Source: Myxococcales bacterium (GTDB lineage: Bacteria > Myxococcota > Bradymonadia > REDH01). Taken from it: DNA of 11,252 nucleotides. Position numbers and translations under genes: made by a program. Below the pieces are notes generated by a model that did no database searches, was not told the origin of the DNA, and saw only the letters and a list, made by a program, of their open reading frames with translations. Location of the stretch: the NCBI GenBank assembly GCA_018970625.1, contig JAGWVZ010000066.1, forward strand, positions 1 to 11,252, read 5' to 3'. Positions 1-5,952 of this stretch are shown here, piece after piece; within the stretch, counting starts at the first letter, position 1, and each line of letters begins with the position of its first letter.

Positions 1-635
1 GCATGTCGCAGTACCCTCGTTGCCAGATGGACGACCGCGCCCGGCTGCTCCGTTACGCGCTGCCGGCAGACTCTGCCACGCCGCTCGGCGAGCCCGAGCA
101 GCTAACGCTGGCCGCGTGTAACCCGGTACACATCGAGCGCCACGACGACACGCTGTGGGTGGCCCACGCCGGCAACTTCCGCAGCCTTGTCGGGCAGACC
201 GGCGCCTCTGACGCCGGGCAGGACGGCGGTCTGGAGCAGATTGACCTGCGCGCGTTCACGTCGTCCGGGCTTGTGCTGCGCGAGTCTGACACGGCCGGTC
301 GCGACCTGCTTTTCATTGGGCGCTCCGATTCGGGTCGTTTCTGGACATTGCTTTCGAACGCCGATTTTACGGTAACCTTGCACGAACTAATGCCTTCCGA
401 CGCGACCTGGACCCTTCGCGATGCGGTATGGACCGCTGACGGCGAAGGCATCTCGGACGCCCTGCTGCACAACGGGCACATCTGGCTGGCCGATCGTTCC
501 CGTCAACGTCGAGGCGTGGTGGTCATTGCCGAAGCGACGGGCGAGGCATTGTTCGAAGGGGCAGCGCTGGACACCGGCCTGCCGCCGTTCGATCTGCAGC
601 TGGTGTCGGGGGTGCCGGGGTGTTGGATGGAGTGA
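1..635 (+). CDS. Beta-propeller-like protein, C-terminal part (5' end outside window)
   Basis: An open frame runs from the left edge to a TGA at 633-635 and gives about 210 residues. It starts without a signal peptide or ribosome binding site, and the ATG at position 3 is probably internal, so I treat it as the 3' part of a longer gene. The text reads like blades of a YncE/YVTN-type propeller: short beta-strand phrases such as DTLWVAHAGN, GGLEQIDL, GHIWLADRS and GVVVIAEATGEALF, ending in a DTGLPPFDLQL phrase that I associate with the last blade of such proteins. Proteins of this type are usually exported or lipid-anchored, but the export signal would lie outside the window. The partial propeller gene at the right edge is the same general kind. 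No catalytic or heme motif is visible. The fold assignment is moderately sure; the function is unknown. Confidence 0.65.
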   Translation, partial: MSQYPRCQMDDRARLLRYALPADSATPLGEPEQLTLAACNPVHIERHDDTLWVAHAGNFRSLVGQTGASDAGQDGGLEQIDLRAFTSSGLVLRESDTAGRDLLFIGRSDSGRFWTLLSNADFTVTLHELMPSDATWTLRDAVWTADGEGISDALLHNGHIWLADRSRQRRGVVVIAEATGEALFEGAALDTGLPPFDLQLVSGVPGCWME

Positions 636-798
636 GGGTTTTCGCCGCTTGCGACAACTTCTGAGGCCACAGCCGTAGAGACCAACGCAAAGTGTATCAG
701 GTCAGCGTTTTCGCGAGCATCGTGCGACAGCTTGCTCCTCGCTACCCGCCGAGCTACTTTCGCACTCGCTCGCACTTCGCACGTCTTCGGAGCTCATT

Positions 799-1500
799 AT
801 GGCCGCTGCCCTAAACCTACGCGACTCGTTGTACGCCGAGTTGGAAGCCTTGCCAGACAACGTCACCGGCGAGATCGTTGCGGGGGAGCTGGTCGTGAGT
901 CCACGGCCGGGTCTGGACCACTCTCGTGCTGCGAGCACTGGCCTCGCCCAACTCCTACCTGCCTTTGTGTGGCAAAAGGCAGGCGGTGGCGGTGGACCTC
1001 GCCGCTGGTTCCTTACCGTAGAGCCGGAACTTCACCTCGGCGACGACGTCCTCGTCCCTGACCTTGCTGGCTGGTACGCTGACCGCCTTGGAGATACGCG
1101 AGGCAGGACGGTGCTGACGCTGGCTCCCGACTGGGTTTGCGAGATTCTCAGCCCCTCGACGGCCAGACGTGATCGCGGTTCCAAAGCTGACCGCTACGCG
1201 ATGCACGGCGTGCGCTGGCTCTGGTTGGTCGACCCCGCCGAAGAGTTGATTGAAGCATGGGAGCTTGTGAATCAGCGCTGGACGCGACTGGGTGTATGGA
1301 GCGGCGACGACGTCGCTGCCATTGCCCCGTTCGAAACGCTACCGCTTGAATTGTGCCGTTGGTGGGGCCGTGAACCGGGTGAACGCGACACCAGGGATGC
1401 GGGCAATACCGCGGTCGGCGGCGACGGTGCCGATGACCACGCCATGGTTAAACCCAAGGGCGATTCAGATGAGCAGGGCGTTGGTACGCCCGGCGACTGA
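799..1500 (+). CDS. Uma2 family (DUF820) putative endonuclease, PD-(D/E)XK fold
   Basis: This 233-residue protein matches the Uma2/DUF820 family of putative restriction-like nucleases. Visible family marks are E25 in EIVAGEL, the VPDLAGW segment with P87-D88, the core E115 in CEILSPST, then K129 and Y133 in SKADRYAMHGVRWLWLVDP. D88, E115 and K129 are the likely metal-binding and catalytic residues. The start is supported by GGAG at 789-792, six bases before the ATG. The usual domain ends near residue 190 (LPLELCRWWG). The remaining 43 residues form a Gly/Asp-rich tail without clear structure. It stands alone: the next gene is convergent and no partner methylase or toxin-antitoxin mate is visible. 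Uma2 genes are common in multicellular or large-genome bacteria and their targets are unknown. Family assignment is firm; nuclease activity is inferred. Confidence 0.9.
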   Translation: MAAALNLRDSLYAELEALPDNVTGEIVAGELVVSPRPGLDHSRAASTGLAQLLPAFVWQKAGGGGGPRRWFLTVEPELHLGDDVLVPDLAGWYADRLGDTRGRTVLTLAPDWVCEILSPSTARRDRGSKADRYAMHGVRWLWLVDPAEELIEAWELVNQRWTRLGVWSGDDVAAIAPFETLPLELCRWWGREPGERDTRDAGNTAVGGDGADDHAMVKPKGDSDEQGVGTPGD

Positions 1501-1578
1501 TGAGATTGCGGGCCTTTACCGCCGGAATCAACCCGGCCGCTGCCTGGCGGAACACGCCTGACTCACTGGCTGCAGGGT

Positions 1579-2685
1579 TCAATCCAACTGCGGCAGCATG
1601 GACGTCCAGGCAAACCCGCCGCACCCGTCGGTGGTGAGGGAGCTCGCGTCCGCCAGCGGAGCGAGCACCGCTTCGAGCAGGGTCGCGCCATCAAAGACGG
1701 TCTGGCAGTACCAGAGCTGGTCGAACGCATCGGCATCGACCACGACTTCGAAGCGGGACCATCGCCCCGGAAAGAACTCGTTGGTGTCGGCGTTTCGGGC
1801 GACGTAGGCGCTGCTGATCCAGCCTACATAGGAAAATTCCTCAAAAGTAATGCCATCATAGCTGCGGCGCCATGCTGCAGGCCCAATCTCCTGAAACCCG
1901 CCGAATTCGTCCTGGTAGTTTCCGGTGAACGCGGAGCCATTCCGGGGGTAAATCAGATTCCATGGCTGACCATAGCAACCAGAATCGAGATTGGCACTGT
2001 CGAGGCCGGTGAGCGCCAGCGCGGCGTCCAGTCCGGATTCACCGTCTTCGTCGATGCAGAACCAGCCCTGCCGAGGTTCTTCGAGCGAGTCCGAGAGCAG
2101 CCAGTTCATGCGGACCCAGCGACCAGCCAGCGGCGATTCACTGGCATCGGCCACCTGCACCACAAACTGTGAGGCGTCATAATCGACCTGAACCACGATG
2201 CCAGCCAACGCAGCGGGCCCCACGTCGGCAAAGAAGTAACCGTCTGCGAAGACGATCGCCTGCCCGGTCTCCTGACCCCAGACACCGCTCGGCCAGCGCG
2301 GGTCGGCAAACCAGCCGCCCGGCTCAACGACATCGGTGTTGGTGTCATCAAGGGTGTCGGCGTCACCATTGCTGGTCGCGTCAGCATCAGCGGGCGTGCT
2401 GGCGTCGGCATCAGCGGGCGTGCTGGCGTCGGTGACGGCATCGCTCGGGGCCGCGTCTCCGGCGCCGGTGTCCGTGCCACTATCAGCGCCTGCATCGGTC
2501 GTGGCGTCTGCGCCGGCATCCTCTGTGACGGCGTCGGGCGTGACGTCGGAGCCGGCATCGACGGCGTCGGTTTCCTCGGCATCGGTATCGGGGGCAGGGC
2601 CGACCTCGTCGGAACCACCGCAGGCGACGAGCGAGGTGCTGGCAAAGAGGAGCGTGGCGAGCGCGCGCAATTGGGTCGGTGACAT
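1579..2685 (-). CDS. Riboswitch-led lipoprotein with acidic linker and duplicated Cys module
   Basis: This is a 368-residue lipoprotein. The start at 2685 is chosen over the in-frame ATG at 2712 because AGGAG (2692-2696) lies six bases before it and because it gives a clean lipoprotein signal: a hydrophobic stretch and the lipobox LVAC with C22. Gly23 after the cysteine agrees with outer-membrane sorting. Residues 23-122 are an Asp/Ala/Thr-rich linker with a repeated DASTPADA phrase, likely a flexible stalk. Residues 123-368 form a Trp-rich globular part with two related modules (about 172-247 and 290-365). Each has GRW, then W[FY]C, then GC, then W: C210/C237 and C327/C355, which may be disulfide pairs. 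I know of no function for this module. A cobalamin riboswitch lies in its 5' leader, so cobalamin-bound leader RNA should lower its expression. A role in B12 capture at the cell surface is inferred from that context only. Confidence 0.88.
   Translation of the reverse strand: MSPTQLRALATLLFASTSLVACGGSDEVGPAPDTDAEETDAVDAGSDVTPDAVTEDAGADATTDAGADSGTDTGAGDAAPSDAVTDASTPADADASTPADADATSNGDADTLDDTNTDVVEPGGWFADPRWPSGVWGQETGQAIVFADGYFFADVGPAALAGIVVQVDYDASQFVVQVADASESPLAGRWVRMNWLLSDSLEEPRQGWFCIDEDGESGLDAALALTGLDSANLDSGCYGQPWNLIYPRNGSAFTGNYQDEFGGFQEIGPAAWRRSYDGITFEEFSYVGWISSAYVARNADTNEFFPGRWSRFEVVVDADAFDQLWYCQTVFDGATLLEAVLAPLADASSLTTDGCGGFAWTSMLPQLD
1591..1818 (-). repeat. Lipoprotein module copy B (residues about 290-365)
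   Basis: This is the second copy of the duplicated module. Its landmarks are GRWSR, a hydrophobic strand, LWYCQ, an Ala/Leu-rich stretch, DGCGG and AW. The W[FY]C and GC cysteines keep nearly the same spacing as in copy A. The boundaries are approximate. Confidence 0.65.
1945..2172 (-). repeat. Lipoprotein module copy A (residues about 172-247)
   Basis: This is the first copy of the protein-level duplication. Its landmarks are GRWVR, a hydrophobic strand, GWFC, an Ala/Leu helix-like stretch, SGCYG and PWN. The same order recurs in copy B (1591-1818). The boundaries are approximate and were aligned by eye. Confidence 0.65.
2384..2431. repeat. Perfect 24-bp tandem duplication in the lipoprotein linker
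   Basis: Two exact, adjacent copies of a 24-base unit (2384-2407 and 2408-2431) encode the repeated DASTPADA phrase in the acidic linker of the minus-strand lipoprotein. The unit is a multiple of three, so copy-number change would alter linker length without a frameshift. The identity of the copies points to a recent slippage event. Confidence 0.9.
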
Positions 2686-2691
2686 CTGTGT

Positions 2692-2696
2692 CTCCT
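2692..2696 (-). promoter_or_regulatory. Ribosome binding site of the riboswitch-led lipoprotein
   Basis: AGGAG on the minus strand is followed by six bases and the ATG at 2685. It decides the start against the upstream in-frame ATG at 2712. It lies immediately beside the hairpin-forming leader segment 2698-2722, so its access could be controlled by RNA folding. Confidence 0.8.
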
Positions 2697-2697
2697 G

Positions 2698-2722
2698 GAC
2701 GAATGACGCCATTCTGGCGTCC
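2698..2722 (-). promoter_or_regulatory. Leader hairpin, probable riboswitch expression platform
   Basis: In the minus-strand transcript a perfect 7-bp stem GACGCCA/TGGCGTC with a GAA loop (2705-2721) lies just upstream of the Shine-Dalgarno. An alternative pairing, GGACG (2718-2722) with CGTCC (2698-2702), uses the same 5' bases and reaches to one base from the AGGAG. There is no U-tract after the stem, so it does not look like an intrinsic terminator. A translational switch fits better. The mechanism is inferred. Confidence 0.5.
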
Positions 2723-2825
2723 TATGGGTCATGCCGCGACCGGGGTCGGTTCACAGCGAGTGGGCTCTTTCCGCGCAAGCGTGCCGTCCCTCGAGACACG
2801 CAAACCATCCGCACGAATGCGAATG

Positions 2826-3010
2826 ACCGAGGGCAGGTCTTCGGGCTCACCACCGTGTCCCGTTTCCGGGCTGGCCTACTCTTCGCCGCTTCCCAGGCCA
2901 GGCCCAGTGCATGCTCGCGAATTTCGTTGTGGCTTACCGCTGCGGGGCAGCCCTGGAGTCAAACCAGGTTCCCTCTTACGTCTGGACGCAGAGCGCACAG
3001 AACCGTCGGC
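2826..3010 (-). ncRNA. Cobalamin (B12, adenosylcobalamin-type) riboswitch aptamer
   Basis: Read on the minus strand, the segment has the conserved blocks of the cobalamin riboswitch in order. GAGGGAA is at 2969-2975. A CCTGG...CCAGG stem follows, then CTG and CCCCGCAGCGGTAAGCC at about 2931-2950. Next come CACTGG and CTGGGAAG at about 2886-2909, and a CCCG-GAAA-CGGG hairpin at 2859-2870. The 3' B12 box AGCCCGAAGACCTGCC ends at 2833. A closing P1 helix can form between GCCGA (3006-3010) and TCGGT (2826-2830). The B12 box ends about 147 bases before the lipoprotein start at 2685, which is room for an expression platform. No other minus-strand gene lies between, so this lipoprotein is the regulated gene. 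Riboswitches of this class repress their target when cobalamin is bound. Confidence 0.95.
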
Positions 3011-3017
3011 AAGCCGC

Positions 3018-3046
3018 GCTTTCGCACGATAGCCGCGACGTGTCAA
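3018..3046 (-). promoter_or_regulatory. Candidate promoter for the riboswitch transcript
   Basis: On the minus strand a perfect -35 hexamer TTGACA occupies 3041-3046. At a 17-base spacing the -10 position (3018-3023) reads GAAAGC, a poor match. The placement is right: transcription would start close to 3011, just before the P1 helix of the riboswitch. The assignment rests on the -35 match and the geometry. Confidence 0.4.
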
Positions 3047-3162
3047 CGGGGGGAGTGGCACCCAAGTCATACCCACCGCCCGCGTCACGCCCACCGCCCC
3101 GCACCTTGCAGAATCAGCCCCGATCGCGGTAGCAGCGCAGGCGCCTAAACCACCGCCGCCCT

Positions 3163-5934
3163 GTGCCTGCCATGATGAACGAGACGACCGAACGAGTGCT
3201 CAAAAGTTGGCTGCGTGCATCGCTACGAGGAGCAGAGCCGGCGCAGGCGTTGTCGGGTTCGCAGGTGTGGCGCTGGGCTGTCGATGCATTTGTAGTGCGC
3301 GAGGGCGAGCACACCGCCTGGTTGCGGGTCGACGGCGAGGCTGCCGAACGCGTGCTGCGTGCGATTCAGCTGCCCGAGCTGCGCCCGGGGTTGCTGGATG
3401 CAAGGCCCCGGCTTTGCGCTGAAGAGGTGGTGCGCGCGCCCGTAGGCGGCCTTGTCGTCGCGGTACACACGAGCGTCGGCGATCGTATTTCGCCCAACCC
3501 TGCCGACCGCGCGGGCGCGACTGTGGCTACCGTGGAATGCATGAAAACCGAGTATCCCGTGATCATGCAGAGCGCCGGCACCATAACGCGCATGGTGGCG
3601 CCGCCGGGCTCTGTGGTGGCCGCGGGCGATATTATTCTGGAGTTTTCTTCCGAATTTTCGCCGTCCCATGACATCGTGGACGCCTGTCAGGTAACGCTGG
3701 CGGTCGCTCCCGGCGACGCGGAAGTTCTGGAAGCTGTTCTTCAGGGCGGCAGTGTGCCGGACGATGTGCTTCGCGACAGCGTGGAACGGCAACCCGAAAT
3801 GGCTGCGCGACTGCTAAGCCAGGCCATGTACCGCCTTTGGCCGGCGGGGTGGGCCTGTGATAAGCCGTGCACCCATGCTCGAACGAATCATGCGCACGGA
3901 AATGCTGGCGTTTCGCAGGCATCGACCGAATCGGGTTTCAGCGCCGACGCATCCCACCTCCTGGCGACCAGCACGCACCATACCTCGCTTGATCCCGCTC
4001 TGTGTCAGCTGTTTGGGGAACGTCGCTGGCAGAAATTCTCGGCGGACTACGCTGCGCAGGACCATTTATTTTCAGCAACCCTTGCGGCGCTGAGCGAACG
4101 CGGTGCTGCGCAGGTTTCCGTACCCGAAAACAGACAACTGGCGGCCACGATCTATCCGAAAACAGGCGCCGCACTCACTACGCTCGGTTTCGCGGTGCCG
4201 AACGACGCCGAATTTCCACGAAAGCGTTTTTACGCACTTTGTGCTGCAGGTCGCTGGAAGAACTGGTTTGGTGTGGAAGCGGTCCACCCGACGCCGGACG
4301 CGCCTGCGAGTGAGGCGGACAGCAAAAGGATGCAGCAACTGCGCCGCGGAGTCATTCACCCGGCGTTCGTTCTGTCCACCGTACTCGACGAGCAGGACAC
4401 CTTTGTTGAGTATAGGGAACGGGCGGGCATGGTGCCGGTTGCGTGGCAACCCGACGTACCGCGCAGCTCGGCTGCAGCGGTTTTCGGGCTTGTGATTCCC
4501 GAGGGCGAAGGTCGAACATCGCAGAGCGCGCACAAAATGCAGAAATACGTATTTCTGTGCAGTGACCCCACCCGCAATATGGCGTCGCTAACCAACGCAG
4601 AGTGCGACGTGGTAGAGGCGGCGTTGACGCTGGCCGAGCACGAACAATGCGATGTGGTCTGGTTTGCGACGAGCTCGGGCGCGCGCATCGACATGAAAAG
4701 CGGCACCGAGAATCTCGATGGAACGGCGCGGGCGCTGCGTCGTGTCGCGCTATTTTCGAGGGGCCCGCTTCGCATTCACGCGGTCGCCATGGGCCCGTGC
4801 GTGGGTGCTCAGGCGTACTGGCTGTCTGCGGCATGCATCGCGATGGGTTCGCGCGGTACGCTCGTCATGACCGAGCGTGGGAGTCTGATTCTGAGTGGTC
4901 GACGCGCGCTGGAAGTTTCTGGCGGCGTTCCCGCGGCATCTGAGCGTGCGCTGGGTGGCTACGACGTGCTTGGACCGGTTGGGCAGGCGGCATTTGGCGT
5001 GCAGGATATTGCTGCGGCATGGGCATTATTGCGGCGACGCCTTGAAAACCCCGCGGCAATAGAACATGACCACCGCCCTGCCCTTGCCGACACGTTACTG
5101 TACGAACAAACGCCGGATCAGTCTGTAAATGCGCTGCTGAAAATTGGCGATGTATTTGACGACGAAAAAAATAAAGGACGACGACGTGCATGGCCAGTCG
5201 CGCCGCTGATGAATCGGGTACTGGATATCGAACCGGAGGGTTCAGGACCGTTGTGTCCATGGTCGGCGTGGGCAGAGGCACGTCAGGCGGTGGTCATGTG
5301 GGGCCGCATTGCAGGGCGGCGAGTTACGCTGATTGGGGTGGATAATCAGGCGACCGACGCCGAGTGGGAGTCATCGCATGCACAGGGACAGACCTTCGCG
5401 GCGGGGACGCTTTATCCGGCCTCGTCGCGGAAAATTGCCCGGGCGATTCATGCAGCGTCGGGACGAGAACCGGTGATCGTATTTGCCAATATGGCGGGTT
5501 TTGATGGATCGGCGTGGTCGCTCGCAGCGGGGCAGCTGGAGTTTGGAGCCGAGGTGGCGACAGCAGTGGCGACGTGTGAGAGTCCGATTCTGGTGGTCGT
5601 GCTCACCCGATATCACGGCGGTGCATTTGTCGTATTTTCCCGACAGCTAAATCCAGATTTGCAGTCGATTGCCATACAAGGCAGCCAGGCGTCGGTGATT
5701 GGGGGCGGCGCAGCGGCTACCGTGGTATTTTCGGCCGATATTCAGAAACGAACGCAGGCGGCAGGTGGAGGTGCGGAAGCTCGCGCGGCGGTGCTACAGG
5801 AGCTGGCGCAGGCTTTTGATGCACACCACAGCATTGAACGTGCGCAGCAGGCGGGCTCGGTTGACCGCATTATTTCGCTACATGAATTACCGTCGGCGCT
5901 GGCAGAATTTGTGGGGCGCGCGCCGAAGGGGTAG
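3163..5934 (+). CDS. Biotin carrier-carboxyltransferase fusion of the acyl-CoA carboxylase family
   Basis: The 923-residue product joins a biotinyl carrier domain (about 88-161) to a carboxyltransferase. The biotin site reads VECMKTE with K128 as the biotinylated lysine; the usual motif is EAMKM. Residues 165-430 match nothing I recognise and resemble a linker or central domain. The N-lobe of the transferase (about 438-625) shows FGLVIPEGEG, SGARI at 505-509, GPCVGAQAYWLSA and a LGGYDVLGPVGQAAFGV segment. The C-lobe (about 708-862) shows VFANMAGFDG, LEFGAEVA and YHGGAFVVFSRQLNPDL. These enzymes move CO2 from carboxybiotin to an acyl-CoA in the cytosol; the substrate cannot be told. No biotin carboxylase domain or gene is in the window. 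The start is unsure: GTG 3163, ATG 3172 and ATG 3175 all lack a ribosome binding site, and a stop at 3130 limits any extension. Residues 231-275 read oddly (see findings). Confidence 0.83.
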   Translation: MPAMMNETTERVLKSWLRASLRGAEPAQALSGSQVWRWAVDAFVVREGEHTAWLRVDGEAAERVLRAIQLPELRPGLLDARPRLCAEEVVRAPVGGLVVAVHTSVGDRISPNPADRAGATVATVECMKTEYPVIMQSAGTITRMVAPPGSVVAAGDIILEFSSEFSPSHDIVDACQVTLAVAPGDAEVLEAVLQGGSVPDDVLRDSVERQPEMAARLLSQAMYRLWPAGWACDKPCTHARTNHAHGNAGVSQASTESGFSADASHLLATSTHHTSLDPALCQLFGERRWQKFSADYAAQDHLFSATLAALSERGAAQVSVPENRQLAATIYPKTGAALTTLGFAVPNDAEFPRKRFYALCAAGRWKNWFGVEAVHPTPDAPASEADSKRMQQLRRGVIHPAFVLSTVLDEQDTFVEYRERAGMVPVAWQPDVPRSSAAAVFGLVIPEGEGRTSQSAHKMQKYVFLCSDPTRNMASLTNAECDVVEAALTLAEHEQCDVVWFATSSGARIDMKSGTENLDGTARALRRVALFSRGPLRIHAVAMGPCVGAQAYWLSAACIAMGSRGTLVMTERGSLILSGRRALEVSGGVPAASERALGGYDVLGPVGQAAFGVQDIAAAWALLRRRLENPAAIEHDHRPALADTLLYEQTPDQSVNALLKIGDVFDDEKNKGRRRAWPVAPLMNRVLDIEPEGSGPLCPWSAWAEARQAVVMWGRIAGRRVTLIGVDNQATDAEWESSHAQGQTFAAGTLYPASSRKIARAIHAASGREPVIVFANMAGFDGSAWSLAAGQLEFGAEVATAVATCESPILVVVLTRYHGGAFVVFSRQLNPDLQSIAIQGSQASVIGGGAAATVVFSADIQKRTQAAGGGAEARAAVLQELAQAFDAHHSIERAQQAGSVDRIISLHELPSALAEFVGRAPKG
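3424..3645 (+). other. Biotinyl/lipoyl carrier domain with VECMKTE biotin site
   Basis: This domain of the fusion protein has the two-fold pattern of biotinyl domains: VVRAPVGGLVVAVHTSVGDRI before the lysine hairpin and IMQSAGTITRMVAPPGSVVAAGDIILEF after it. The conserved Met before Lys is kept (M127-K128). The position after Lys is Thr instead of Met, and the residue before Met is Cys instead of Ala. A lysine in this setting should still be accepted by a biotin ligase, but that is inference. Confidence 0.85.
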
Positions 5935-5952
5935 CTGGCCGAAGCCTTCAGT

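Noticed and set aside
1381..1560. A minus-strand stretch reading ALGFNHGVVIGTVAADRG that looks protein-like.
   Set aside because: The frame is interrupted by stops on its upstream side, lacks a start, and overlaps the end of the Uma2 gene. I could not link it to a family.
1574..1590. GGTTCAATCC on the plus strand resembles a tRNA T-loop.
   Set aside because: The flanking bases do not form a T-stem and no acceptor, D or anticodon arms precede it. The bases are explained by the 3' end of the minus-strand lipoprotein gene.
2106..2732. A minus-strand open frame rich in Pro, Arg and Thr overlapping the lipoprotein in another frame.
   Set aside because: It is a frame-shadow of the repetitive acidic linker, without a start signal of its own or any protein-like pattern.
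2336..3148. A long plus-strand open frame (270 residues) antisense to the lipoprotein and riboswitch.
   Set aside because: Its text is Ser/Ala- and Arg-rich, a mirror of the GC-rich acidic linker on the other strand. It has no recognisable motif, and it overlaps both a convincing gene and the riboswitch.
3857..4093. A separate small gene in the +1 frame inside the carboxylase fusion.
   Set aside because: No ribosome binding site, and only the first half looks protein-like. It is more economically explained as a possible compensated frameshift of the large gene or as chance.
5935..5952. A shared terminator between the convergent carboxylase and kinase genes.
   Set aside because: The 18-base gap holds no inverted repeat followed by a T-tract on either strand.
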